Shown: positions 1 to 8,453, counted from the first letter of the stretch. The stretch is DNA of 21,053 nucleotides from JANLQX01 sp031406385 (GCA_031406385.1 JANOHI010000496.1:1-21053), one strand, 5' to 3'. Notes: a model not told the origin generated them from the sequence alone. A program made the numbers and translations.

Positions 1-196
1 CTGTTCCGGTCTTCGACCCTCGGCGAGGCAACGTCGCCGGCCTACCAGGCCGCGGTCGAGACCGCTCTCGCGGAGGTCGAGCGCGACGAGCGGGTCGCCG
101 GGATCGTCGGCTACGCGCACCGCCCGAGGAACGGAGACCCGGTTCGACGAAGGAGAACAACGGGCGAGTACCGCAGCGGATGGGGTTCATCGGTGA
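1..196 (+). pseudogene. Fragment resembling the N-terminal extracytoplasmic segment of an MMPL/RND-type transporter, 5' end outside the window
   Basis: Frame 1 from base 1 reads LFRSSTLGEATSPAYQAAVE and then ALAEVERDERVAGIVGYA. This matches the pattern just after the first membrane helix of actinobacterial MMPL proteins (VLFRS..., a '..dPAYr.AVe..La.l..D.rV..V.sY' run). From about base 120 the resemblance passes to frame 2 (GTETRF..., where the family usually has TGDxRFVS), and frame 2 stops at TGA 194-196. None of the further ~600 residues of an MMPL protein follow, because the next gene starts at 284. I infer a truncated, frameshifted remnant. Most of the evidence is a 40-residue stretch seen by eye, so it could be a different family. 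Confidence 0.5.
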
Positions 197-283
197 CAGG
201 ACCCCGGAACGGAACCGACTTGTCCCCGACGGACGGACCGAGCAGCATGGCCGCCGCACATCCGCACCCGAGCAGGAGTTCCC

Positions 284-2356
284 ATGCCCTCGATCAACAG
301 CGTCACCGACCTCACCGTGGTCGACGGTGTCGCCGTCATCACCCTCGACTCGCCACCGGTGAATGCATTGAGTGCGAACGTGCGCGACGGCCTGTTCGGC
401 GCATTCGATGCGGCGATCGCCGACGATGCGGTGAAGGCAATCGTGCTCATCTGTGCCGGTCGCACCTTCATCGCCGGCGCCGACATCAGCGAGTTCGGTG
501 GAGCCGCAAAGGGCGCCAGCCTGTTCGACGTCCAGAACAAGATGGAGAGCTCGCCGAAGCCGGTCGTCGCGGCAATCCACGGGACCGCGCTCGGCGGAGG
601 GCTCGAAGTGGCGCTTTGTGCGCACTACCGAATGGCCGTGCCGTCGAGCCGGTGCGGGCTGCCCGAAGTGAATCTCGGACTGCTCCCCGGTGCCGGAGGG
701 ACGCAACGCCTCCCGCGCATCGTCGGACCGCTGAAGGCGATGGAGATGATGACCGCCGGCACCCACGTGGCGGCCTCGGAGTGTCTCGCCATGGGATTGG
801 TGGACGAGCTCGCCGCGGAAGCCAGCCTGCGCAATGACGCGGTTGCCTTCGCTCGGCGACTCGTCGCCGACGGAGCAGAGCTGAAGAAGGTCAGCGATCG
901 TTCAGTCAGCCCGATGTCGGCTGAGGAGTTCGCTTCATTCCGAGCCACGAACGCGAGGAAGTTTCGCGGTTTCAAAGCCCCCGAAGCGATCATCCAATGC
1001 GTCGAGGCGGCGGTGAAGCTCCCGTTCGCCGAAGGTATGAAGACTGAGCGGACACTCTTCGGTGGTCTCGTCACGAGCGCGGAGTCGGCGGCGCAGCGCT
1101 ACGTGTTCTTCGCCGAGCGCGAAGTGTGGAAGATCCCCGACGTGCCGGCTGCGACCGCCACGGTTCCCGTCGCATCTGTCGGTGTGATCGGTGCCGGCAC
1201 GATGGGCGGAGGCATCACCATGAACTTCGTCAACGCCGGACTGCCCGTCACCATTGTCGAGACGACGCAGGAAGCCCTCGACCGCGGACTCGGTGTGGTG
1301 CGCGCAAACTACGAACGCAGCGCGAAGAACGGTCGCTTCACGATGGACGAAGTCGAACGCCGTCTGGGTCTCATCACCGGAACGACCTCGCTCGACGACG
1401 TGGCGTCGGCCGACATGGTGGTCGAAGCGGTCTTCGAGCGGATGGACATCAAGAAGGATCTCTTCGCCCGACTCGACACGATCTGCAAGCCGGGCGCGAT
1501 CCTGGCTACCAACACCAGCTTCTTGAACATCGACGAGATCGCTTCGGCCACGACCCGTCCCGAGTCGGTCATCGGCATGCACTTCTTCTCGCCGGCAAAC
1601 GTGATGAAACTGCTCGAAGTCGTCCGCGCCGATCACACCTCGCCCGAGGTCATCAACACGGCGATGCAGATGGGCAAGAAGATCGGAAAGATCGCCGCAT
1701 TGGTCGGCGTGTGTCCGGGCTTCGTCGGCAACCGCATGCTTGCCCAGCGAGGTCGCGAGTCACAGGCCCTCTTGAACGAAGGCGCGCTGCCGTGGGAGAT
1801 CGATCGTGCGCTCTTCGACTTCGGTTTCGCCATGGGTCCGTTCCAGATGTCCGATCTTGCCGGTCTGGATATCGGCTGGGTCAAGGAGAAGTCAAACGGC
1901 GAATCGATTCGTGACCGTTTGTGCGAGCTCGATCGTCGTGGTCAGAAGGCAGGTGCGGGGTACTACGACTACGACGCGAACCGGAACCCGACGCCATCGC
2001 CGGTCACCGAGCAGATCGTGCGTGAATTCGCTGCTGCGTCGGGCGTGGCGCCGCGGGTGTTCACCGCCGACGAGATCACCGAGCGGCTCGTGCTGCCGAT
2101 GATCAACGAGGGGGCAAAGATCCTCGACGAAGGAAAGGCGATCCGGGCAAGCGACATCGACATCATCTGGATCAACGGCTACAACTGGCCGGCGTACCGC
2201 GGCGGACCCATGTGGTGGGCCGACCACCTCGGTCTTCCGTATGTCCTCGATCGGCTGCGTGCCCTCGAGGCCGAGTACGGCCCTCAGTGGACGCCCTCGC
2301 CCTTCCTCGAGCGACTGGTCGCCGACGGTCGCCGGTTCCAGGACCGGAAAGCCTGA
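284..2356 (+). CDS. Bifunctional enoyl-CoA hydratase / 3-hydroxyacyl-CoA dehydrogenase (FadB/FadJ-type fatty-acid oxidation alpha subunit)
   Basis: This 690-residue cytoplasmic enzyme should hydrate trans-2-enoyl-CoA and then oxidise the 3-hydroxyacyl-CoA with NAD+, two steps of beta-oxidation. Residues about 1-190 form a crotonase domain with the oxyanion-hole region AGRTFIAGADISEF and two glutamates 20 residues apart (E108 in GGGLEVAL, E128 in PEVNLGLLPGAGGTQRLPR), the spacing of the catalytic pair in FadB. Residues about 298-480 are the NAD-binding domain: GAGTMGG at 303-309, NTSFLNIDEIA, catalytic H433 in GMHFFSPA and E445 in KLLEVV, 12 residues apart as in the family. The C-terminal helical domain follows to about 690. 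Length is typical of FadJ and peroxisomal MFE-1. The ATG has an AGGAG 5 nt upstream (274-278). No thiolase (FadA/FadI) partner lies in the window, so the chain-length range and partner are unknown. Confidence 0.93.
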   Translation: MPSINSVTDLTVVDGVAVITLDSPPVNALSANVRDGLFGAFDAAIADDAVKAIVLICAGRTFIAGADISEFGGAAKGASLFDVQNKMESSPKPVVAAIHGTALGGGLEVALCAHYRMAVPSSRCGLPEVNLGLLPGAGGTQRLPRIVGPLKAMEMMTAGTHVAASECLAMGLVDELAAEASLRNDAVAFARRLVADGAELKKVSDRSVSPMSAEEFASFRATNARKFRGFKAPEAIIQCVEAAVKLPFAEGMKTERTLFGGLVTSAESAAQRYVFFAEREVWKIPDVPAATATVPVASVGVIGAGTMGGGITMNFVNAGLPVTIVETTQEALDRGLGVVRANYERSAKNGRFTMDEVERRLGLITGTTSLDDVASADMVVEAVFERMDIKKDLFARLDTICKPGAILATNTSFLNIDEIASATTRPESVIGMHFFSPANVMKLLEVVRADHTSPEVINTAMQMGKKIGKIAALVGVCPGFVGNRMLAQRGRESQALLNEGALPWEIDRALFDFGFAMGPFQMSDLAGLDIGWVKEKSNGESIRDRLCELDRRGQKAGAGYYDYDANRNPTPSPVTEQIVREFAAASGVAPRVFTADEITERLVLPMINEGAKILDEGKAIRASDIDIIWINGYNWPAYRGGPMWWADHLGLPYVLDRLRALEAEYGPQWTPSPFLERLVADGRRFQDRKA

Positions 2357-2408
2357 GTTCGACACGACGCTCCGGACGGGAGTTGACCCGACGGGCTCCA
2401 GCGAGGTG

Positions 2409-2516
2409 ATCCCAGATCGGTTCAGTCCGCATCCCACATCGGGGAAAAGCTGCGGGCAGGTTCAAGGGGTGATCGCAGTGATCTGGGATGCGGACCCCAC
2501 CGGAATCTGCGATGTG
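2409..2516. repeat. Nested, mutually exclusive inverted repeats between the hydratase/dehydrogenase gene and the gntR operon
   Basis: A perfect 12-bp inverted repeat, GTCCGCATCCCA (2425-2436) and TGGGATGCGGAC (2484-2495), is separated by 47 nt. A second 10-bp pair, ATCCCAGATC (2409-2418) and GATCTGGGAT (2480-2489), shares part of the same right arm, so only one of the two can form at a time. A third 7-bp pair is CACATCG (2435-2441) with CGATGTG (2510-2516). There is no T-run after any of them. It could be a 3'-end structure of the upstream mRNA or paired protein-binding sites; the function is unknown. Confidence 0.5.
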
Positions 2517-2557
2517 CGCCCCCGCTCGAAACGCAGCGGACGCAACTAGGAAACAAC

Positions 2558-2593
2558 TTGGCTGTCAACTGACAACCTCCCTACACTTTGTTG
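2558..2593 (+). promoter_or_regulatory. Leaderless promoter of the gntR-hydroxylase operon with a palindromic operator candidate
   Basis: TTGGCT (2558-2563) and TACACT (2582-2587) are separated by 18 bp. The ATG at 2594 begins 6 nt after the -10, where transcription would start, and no Shine-Dalgarno is present. Between the boxes lies TGTCA-AC-TGACA (2563-2574), extended by GG (2560-2561) and CC (2576-2577) with one mismatched pair, about 18 bp in all. It sits where a bound repressor would block RNA polymerase, so self-regulation by the adjacent GntR protein is the simple inference. Confidence 0.65.
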
Positions 2594-3352
2594 ATGAGCC
2601 GGCTTCCGCGAGCGTTACCTCTCGCCACCCAGGTTGAGGCGGCAATCGCGGAGCGCATCACGGGCGGCGAGTTCGCCGTCGGTGACCGACTCCCGACGGA
2701 ACACGAACTGTCAGCCGAACTCGGGGTCAGCCGGGCAACGATTCGCACCGCCGTCGGCGCACTGGCCCGCCGCGGCCTCATCGTCAGCCATCAGGGTCGG
2801 GGAAGCTTCGTGACCGCGGCTGCGTCGCCGCTCTCCCATACGCTGACGGAGGCACGCGATCTAGGTGACGTGCTCGCCCGCAATGGCGCCGTGGTCGGCG
2901 TCGCCTTCGACGATGCCGCACTGCATCGGCCAAGCGACGAGGTCGTCCGTGCGCTCGGCCTGGGGTCCGACGATCTCGTGCTTCGAACCTTCAAGACCTT
3001 CACCGCCGACGCCGTCCCGATGATCCATATCGAGTGCTGTGTTCCGGTTCGCCTACTCGGACACGAACTCGCTGCTCGGTGCATCGATGAGCCCGCCCAA
3101 ACGGAGCCCCTCTTCGACTTCCTCCGTACGCGTACGAATGCGACAACCGAGTATCAGCTGAGCGAAGTGCAGGCCATCGACGGTCGCGCGGTGCATTACC
3201 CCGGCAGCCCCGTCGCACACTCGGTCCCCGTTCTGCAGATCACCGAGACCGGGTACACGGCGGACAACACCCCGATCTGGTGGAGCCGGAACTGGTATCC
3301 GCCATCAGACATGAGATTCACCCTTGTTCGTCAACGCCCACATCAGACCTGA
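2594..3352 (+). CDS. GntR-family transcriptional regulator, HutC/UTRA subfamily
   Basis: A 252-residue DNA-binding protein. The N-terminal winged helix-turn-helix (about residues 10-75) shows the GntR signature: an amphipathic first helix, GDRLPTEHELSAELGVSRAT for the recognition region, and a wing ending RRGLIVSHQGRGSFV. From about residue 80 the UTRA ligand-binding domain follows, with the typical 'vr.LglgsddlVlr..kt.taD..P' and late 'YQLSEVQAID' strands. Two TTG codons (2588, 2591) lie just upstream in frame, but the TACACT box places transcription start on the ATG at 2594, so I choose that. The gene ends 9 nt before the GTG of the FAD/iron-sulphur subunit, so it probably controls the molybdenum hydroxylase from the same transcript. 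The effector is unknown; UTRA domains usually bind a small pathway metabolite. Confidence 0.92.
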   Translation: MSRLPRALPLATQVEAAIAERITGGEFAVGDRLPTEHELSAELGVSRATIRTAVGALARRGLIVSHQGRGSFVTAAASPLSHTLTEARDLGDVLARNGAVVGVAFDDAALHRPSDEVVRALGLGSDDLVLRTFKTFTADAVPMIHIECCVPVRLLGHELAARCIDEPAQTEPLFDFLRTRTNATTEYQLSEVQAIDGRAVHYPGSPVAHSVPVLQITETGYTADNTPIWWSRNWYPPSDMRFTLVRQRPHQT

Positions 3353-3361
3353 GAGGCCCGA

Positions 3362-4933
3362 GTGAGTACAGCAACCCACCTTCATCCTGTTCAGCGCCAC
3401 ACCGCTCCCCCCGGCGCCTATGTTGCGCCGGCGTCGATCGATGACGCCGTGAAGCTGCTCGGCACCTACGGCGCAGCGGCGCGGCCCATCGCCGGAGGCA
3501 CTGACCTGCTTGTCGAGATCGACCGCAACGCGCGTGAGGACCTCGGCCTCCTCATCGACATCAGTCGAATCCCCGGTGCGAACGCGATCGTGATCGAGGG
3601 TGATGAGGCCGTCCTTGGACCGATGGTCACGCACAACGACGTGGTCCAGTCGGCGGTGCTCGTCGAGCGAGCCCTCCCGCTCGCCCAGGCGTGCTGGGAG
3701 GTCGGCTCGCCCCAGCTCCGCAACCGGGCAACGGTGATCGGCAACATCGTGACCGCCAGCCCGGCGAACGACACCCTCTCGGCTCTTCTGGCGCTCGGCG
3801 CCACGGTCGTGCTCCGGTCGATCCGCGGCACCCGATCCATAGATCTCCGCCAGTTCATCACCGGCTTCCGTTCGACCCAGCGCGCTGACGACGAACTGGT
3901 CGTCGAGCTTCGTGTCCGTCTGACGATGTCCAACGAACGCGGTCTCTACGTGAAGCTGGGCAACCGCGCCGCGCAGGCAATCTCGGTTGTCCACCTCGCC
4001 GCAGTGGTCGGCTTCGCCGAAGACGGCCTCACAGTATCATCAGCGTGCATAGCGATTGGCAGCGTGGCATCGACGGTTCTGGTGGTAGACCGCGCCGCTG
4101 ACCTGATCGTCGGTGCCCGGCTCGATGAGAATTCGATCCGGCTGGCCGCCGCTGCCGTTCTCGCCGTGTCCACCCCGCTCGATGACGTCCGGGCGACCGC
4201 CGAGTACCGCTCCGACACGATCGCCGTGCTGGTCGAGCGGACCCTGACCACGATCGCGCAGAACCGGCAGGCCGAACGATGGCCCGACGCAGCTCCGTGT
4301 CTCCGAGTCACGACACACGCGGTCGGGCCGAATGCGATGGGGGTGATCGGGGCTGACACGGCGATCGTCACGACAATCAACGGAGCCGAACGAACAGCGT
4401 CCAACGCCGTGGGCAAGACCCTCCTCGATTGGCTCCGCGAGGATCTCCGCTTGAACGGAACCAAAGAGGGTTGTGCCGAGGGTGAGTGCGGAGCATGCAC
4501 GGTCATGCTCGACGGGGCAGCCGTGATGTCATGCCTCGTCCCGGCGGCCCGGGCCGACGGTGCAACGATCACCACGGTGGAAGGGCTCGCCAACTCTGGG
4601 GCACTGCACCCGATCCAAAGCGCCTTCGTGGAGAAAGGCGCGGTGCAATGCGGATTCTGTATTCCCGGCTTCCTCGTGGCCTGCGCGGCGTTGATCGACG
4701 AAACGCCGAGACCCACCCCCGAGCAGATCACCCACGGCCTCGCCGGCAACCTGTGCCGTTGCACGGGGTACTACAAGATCATCGAAGCAGTTGAAGCCGC
4801 CGCAGCACTAAGGGCCGGGCAGAACTCGACAGTCGAAGCGGTTGGAACGGCCGCAGCGAAGAGCAGCATCGGACCCGACCAGACAAACGAGTCCGTCGAG
4901 GCTTCGTCGGCAATGAACACCGAGGTGAAGTGA
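3362..4933 (+). CDS. Molybdenum hydroxylase fused subunit: FAD-binding domain followed by [2Fe-2S] domain (xanthine dehydrogenase family)
   Basis: This 523-residue protein should carry electrons from the molybdenum centre through two [2Fe-2S] clusters to FAD. Residues about 15-300 are the CoxM/XdhB-like FAD module (PIAGGTDLLVEI and RNRATVIGNIVTASPANDT are the FAD-contacting loops, followed by the CO-dehydrogenase flavoprotein C-terminal domain). Residues about 335-480 are a CoxS-like iron-sulphur module: plant-type cluster cysteines C371, C376, C379 and C391, and second-cluster cysteines C430, C433, C465 and C467 (CGFC and CRC). All eight ligands are present. The usual fused order in XdhA or eukaryotic XDH is iron-sulphur first; here it is reversed. 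The last ~50 residues are low-complexity. The GTG start has GAGAGG 5 nt upstream, overlapping the stop region of gntR. The stop overlaps the next ATG. Confidence 0.93.
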   Translation: MSTATHLHPVQRHTAPPGAYVAPASIDDAVKLLGTYGAAARPIAGGTDLLVEIDRNAREDLGLLIDISRIPGANAIVIEGDEAVLGPMVTHNDVVQSAVLVERALPLAQACWEVGSPQLRNRATVIGNIVTASPANDTLSALLALGATVVLRSIRGTRSIDLRQFITGFRSTQRADDELVVELRVRLTMSNERGLYVKLGNRAAQAISVVHLAAVVGFAEDGLTVSSACIAIGSVASTVLVVDRAADLIVGARLDENSIRLAAAAVLAVSTPLDDVRATAEYRSDTIAVLVERTLTTIAQNRQAERWPDAAPCLRVTTHAVGPNAMGVIGADTAIVTTINGAERTASNAVGKTLLDWLREDLRLNGTKEGCAEGECGACTVMLDGAAVMSCLVPAARADGATITTVEGLANSGALHPIQSAFVEKGAVQCGFCIPGFLVACAALIDETPRPTPEQITHGLAGNLCRCTGYYKIIEAVEAAAALRAGQNSTVEAVGTAAAKSSIGPDQTNESVEASSAMNTEVK

Positions 4934-7176
4934 TGGCTGTCGGAACGTCGATGCTTCGACGGGATGCCCACGCCAAAGTTACCGGCGATGCTTCGTACCC
5001 CGCCGACCTGATCCCCGTCGACGCGCTGTGGGCGAAGGTGGTGTTCACCAACCAGGCTCACGCCCGCCTCGTCCGATGCGATCTCGACGCGGCACGTGCT
5101 GTCGAAGGTGTCGCTTTCATCCTTACCGCGGCCGACGTGCCGGTGAACGAGTACGGATTGACGCTGTTCGATCAACCGGTGCTGCTCGGTCTGGAGCACA
5201 CCGGACGCGCCATGACTCGTTGCGATATCAGTCGCTGGGAGGCTGATGCTCTCTGTGTGATCGTGGCCGATACCGTCGAACAGGCGAACGCCGCTGCCGC
5301 GGCGATCGTTGTCGAATGGGAGCCCCTTCCCGTCCTTGGCGATATCGACAGTGCACTTATGACATCGGTGATGCTGCACCCGGAGAACGGCCTCACCACG
5401 AACGCGTACACGCACTACCTCATCCGCAAGGGCGACCCCGATGCGGTGTGGTCTCAGGCCGCGGTGATCGTGGAGTCGGACTACGAGTTCCCGTATCAGG
5501 AGCATGCGTACCTCCAACCCGAAGCCGGGGTGTCCTACATCGACGAAGAAGGTCGCGTCACCGTCGAAGTCGCCGGGCAGTGGACGTATGAGGACCTCGA
5601 GCAGATCGCCCATGCGCTCGACGTGCCCACCGAAGAGATCCGGGTCATCTACCCGGCGATCGGCGGTGCATTCGGCGGCCGCGAGGACATGACCCTCCAG
5701 ATCGTCCTCGCCCTCGCGGCAAAACGCCTTCGTGAACTCGGCATCGGTCGCAAGGTCGCCACCGTGTGGTCCCGCGAAGAATCGATCGTGGGCCACCACA
5801 AGCGACACCGGGGCAAGGCGCATGCCAAGTGGGGTGCCACGGCCGACGGGAAACTGCTCGTCTGCGAAGCCACGGCATATCTCGACGCCGGCGGATACAA
5901 CTACACAACCAACAAGGTCCTGGGGAATCTCCACCTGGCGATCTGCGGGGCGTACGAGGTCCCGAACGCGAAGGTCGACAGCTACGGCGTCTATACCAAC
6001 GCGGCGATCGGCGGTGCGTTCCGCGGCTTCGGCGGCCCGCAGGGCACGTTCGTGGCCGAGAGTCAGATGAACAAGCTCGCCGATGCACTCGGGATCGATC
6101 CAGTGGAGATCCGCCGTCGCAACGTGCTGCGCGAAGGGAGCATCGGCATCACCCAGACCGTCATGCCCGCCGGAGTCACGTTGCCCGAGGTGCTTGAGGC
6201 CTGCGCCGAGCGGTCACACTTCGACGAGCCGCTCGCCCCCGGGCAACCTTTCTCGCCGGTGGCGTCGCTCCCCGCAAATGCCGGAGCGATCCTTCGGGGC
6301 CGGGGTCTCGCCTGCGCGTACAAGAACATCGGGTTCTCCTTCGGATTCCCCGAGCGGTGCGAGGCGGAAATACATCTCTTCGGCGATTCCGACGACGAGT
6401 CGCCGACTGGCGCGACCGTGTTCCACGGCGGTGCCGACGTCGGTCAGGGAGCCCACACGGCCTTCCTCCAGATGGCAGCCGAGGCGATCGGAATTCCGGT
6501 CGAGAAGGTGAAGGGCGTGTTCTCCGATACGTCGTCTTCCGGCGATTCCGGTTCGGCGAGCGCAAGCCGTCTCACCTGGATGTCGGGCAATTCGATTTTG
6601 GGAGCGGCTGAGGAGGCCGACAAAGCGTGGCGGGAGGGCGAACGGCCAGCGATCGGCCGCTTCCGCTACACGCCACCGCCGACGGAGCCGCTCAGCCCGG
6701 TCGACGGCTCATGCATGCCGAACTTCTCCTACGGCTACGTCGCGCAGTCGGTCGAGCTCAGCGTCGACATCGAAACGGGCCACATCGTGGTCGACCATGT
6801 CGTCAGCGTCCATGACGTCGGGCGGGCGGTCAATCCGCTCGGCGTGGTTGGACAGATCGAAGGGTGCGTCGTGCAGGCGCACGGATACGCGTTGAGCGAA
6901 GATCTCCAGGTGAAGGACGGGCACATCACCAATCCCCGTCTCTCGGGGTACCTGATCCCCGGCATCGGCGACATCCCCCGCCGGGTCGAGTCGGTCGTCC
7001 TCGAACTCGCCGACCCGCTCGGTCCGTTTGGCGTCCGAGGGATGTCCGAGATGCCGTACATGACCTACGCGCCCGCAATCACGGCCGCCCTCCACGACGC
7101 CACCGGCGTGTGGTTCGACCGGTTCCCGCTCACACCCTCGCGAGTCCTTGCCGGTCTCAAAGCGGCGGCTCGCTGA
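4933..7176 (+). CDS. Molybdopterin-binding catalytic subunit of a xanthine dehydrogenase-family hydroxylase
   Basis: A 747-residue catalytic subunit that binds the molybdopterin cofactor and hydroxylates an unidentified, probably heterocyclic or aldehyde-like substrate. The N-terminal ~125 residues are the a/b hammerhead domain. Cofactor-contact motifs follow: GGAFGGRED at 244-252, GGAFRGFGG at 360-368 (xanthine-dehydrogenase-like, not the CO-dehydrogenase active-site loop) and GGADVGQGAHT. The conserved general-base glutamate is E706 in GVRGMSEMP, where the family usually has GxGE. The ATG overlaps the TGA of the previous gene (TGATG) with GAGGTGA 4 nt upstream, so the two are probably translationally coupled. 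Length matches stand-alone XdhB/CoxL subunits. The substrate cannot be read from sequence. No XdhC-like maturation factor or MobA-type gene is in the window. Confidence 0.93.
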   Translation: MAVGTSMLRRDAHAKVTGDASYPADLIPVDALWAKVVFTNQAHARLVRCDLDAARAVEGVAFILTAADVPVNEYGLTLFDQPVLLGLEHTGRAMTRCDISRWEADALCVIVADTVEQANAAAAAIVVEWEPLPVLGDIDSALMTSVMLHPENGLTTNAYTHYLIRKGDPDAVWSQAAVIVESDYEFPYQEHAYLQPEAGVSYIDEEGRVTVEVAGQWTYEDLEQIAHALDVPTEEIRVIYPAIGGAFGGREDMTLQIVLALAAKRLRELGIGRKVATVWSREESIVGHHKRHRGKAHAKWGATADGKLLVCEATAYLDAGGYNYTTNKVLGNLHLAICGAYEVPNAKVDSYGVYTNAAIGGAFRGFGGPQGTFVAESQMNKLADALGIDPVEIRRRNVLREGSIGITQTVMPAGVTLPEVLEACAERSHFDEPLAPGQPFSPVASLPANAGAILRGRGLACAYKNIGFSFGFPERCEAEIHLFGDSDDESPTGATVFHGGADVGQGAHTAFLQMAAEAIGIPVEKVKGVFSDTSSSGDSGSASASRLTWMSGNSILGAAEEADKAWREGERPAIGRFRYTPPPTEPLSPVDGSCMPNFSYGYVAQSVELSVDIETGHIVVDHVVSVHDVGRAVNPLGVVGQIEGCVVQAHGYALSEDLQVKDGHITNPRLSGYLIPGIGDIPRRVESVVLELADPLGPFGVRGMSEMPYMTYAPAITAALHDATGVWFDRFPLTPSRVLAGLKAAAR

Positions 7177-7202
7177 GGGTCGTTCTGACTGGCGTGTGGC
7201 AG

Positions 7203-8453
7203 CTACAACATGGCCGGAGCGTCCAGCAGCTCACGGGCATCGACAGGTTCGTTGCGCAGTTCTCGGGTGAGCGTGAGGAACAACACGCCCCAGCACAGCT
7301 GCAAGATAGCAAGCACACGTATGGTTGACACGGGCCCCCATCGACTCGATGCCCATCCCGCCAAGCCGAGTGAGATGCTCATCGACAGGGTCACGAGAGC
7401 GAAGTCGGCCGCGCCGATGCGGCCGCGCACCTCGTCGGGCGCAGTCTTCGCTATCCCGTAGATGACCGACGACCACTGCGCCCCGCCGCCGAGGTGAGCC
7501 AAGAACACCGCGACCGCGGCGAACGCCAGCGCCGTCGCCCATGAGACGAACAGGTAGCCGAGGCCGTACACGATTGCTCCAACACCGCAGCATGCGACCA
7601 CGCCCGGCATGCCCCGCCGAGCCGCGATGCGCACGAACCAGGGTCCCGTCAACACGCCCAGTCCCCGGGCGAACAACAGCACACCGGTTCCGCCGTCACC
7701 TGCCGCGAATCGGCGCTTCGCCAGCACGGCAAGCAGACCGACAACCCCCGTACCGAGTCCGAACCCGGCCTTCGAGAGCAGGAACACCTTGATGTGACGG
7801 TTTGATCGGGCATAGCGAATCGCTTCGATCGAATCAGCGATCGGCCGCATCGGCTGTCGGGACGCTCCCGTGGCGCGTTGCGACGTCCGCCCTCGCACCG
7901 TGCTGATCAACGCTCCAGCGATGACGAAGCTCGCAGCATTCAGACCGAAGGCTGTGGAACGGCCGAATTGGCTGGCCACGAGAGCGCCGAGTCCGGACCC
8001 GATAGCCAGCATTGCCCCCCAGACCGACGACGACGCGGCCAGCGCGGTGGGAAGGTCCTCAGGTTCTACGAGGTTCACGATGGCCGCTTGGGAGGCCGGG
8101 CCGAAGAACGCGCCGATGCCGGCAATGCCTCCTTGCGCAATGAAACCGAACCCGATCCACCGCGTTTGGGAGGCGAGGAAGCCAAGGGCAACGACGCCCT
8201 GGAGCATCGAACAGATCACCATGACCCGGCGCCGATCGAAGCGGTCGGCGACCGGGCCGGCGAACGGCGTGACGAGGAACGCCGGGAGCGCAGACACGAC
8301 GAATACCAGGGTGGCCAGCAGGTCGGAGTCCGTCCGGTCGAGTACCAAGCCCGCAAATGCCACCGTGGCGAACCAGTCGCCGGCAAAGGAAATGATTTGG
8401 GCGATCAGGACTGTGCGGTAGTCGCGGTTTCGACGAAGAAGCGACCGGAGCAC
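7203..8453 (-). CDS. MFS transporter (MFS_3/EntS-like exporter)
   Basis: A 416-residue inner-membrane protein with about 11-12 hydrophobic segments starting near residue 13 (RTVLIAQIISFAGDWFATVA). The loop between helices 2 and 3 reads GPVADRFDRRRVMVICSM, the MFS 'G..aDr.dRRr' motif. The general build, including the RNRDYRTVLIAQ start, resembles MFS_3 exporters such as EntS-like efflux proteins; the substrate is unknown. It is convergent with the molybdenum hydroxylase (26 nt between the two genes) and divergent from lhgO (85 nt). The GTG start lies 6 nt after a TACGGT box with no ribosome-binding site, which fits a leaderless transcript. The C-terminus is a short cytoplasmic tail. Confidence 0.9.
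   Translation of the reverse strand: MLRSLLRRNRDYRTVLIAQIISFAGDWFATVAFAGLVLDRTDSDLLATLVFVVSALPAFLVTPFAGPVADRFDRRRVMVICSMLQGVVALGFLASQTRWIGFGFIAQGGIAGIGAFFGPASQAAIVNLVEPEDLPTALAASSSVWGAMLAIGSGLGALVASQFGRSTAFGLNAASFVIAGALISTVRGRTSQRATGASRQPMRPIADSIEAIRYARSNRHIKVFLLSKAGFGLGTGVVGLLAVLAKRRFAAGDGGTGVLLFARGLGVLTGPWFVRIAARRGMPGVVACCGVGAIVYGLGYLFVSWATALAFAAVAVFLAHLGGGAQWSSVIYGIAKTAPDEVRGRIGAADFALVTLSMSISLGLAGWASSRWGPVSTIRVLAILQLCWGVLFLTLTRELRNEPVDARELLDAPAML

Noticed and set aside
193..837. A 214-codon plus-strand frame overlapping the start of the hydratase/dehydrogenase gene
   Set aside because: The frame is a shadow of the gene at 284, arginine-rich, and only its part before about base 120 has a protein-like match (the MMPL fragment).
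284..7176. One single operon of the hydratase/dehydrogenase gene and the hydroxylase genes
   Set aside because: A 237-nt gap with inverted repeats and a complete leaderless promoter before gntR separate them. Co-regulation remains possible but is not shown.
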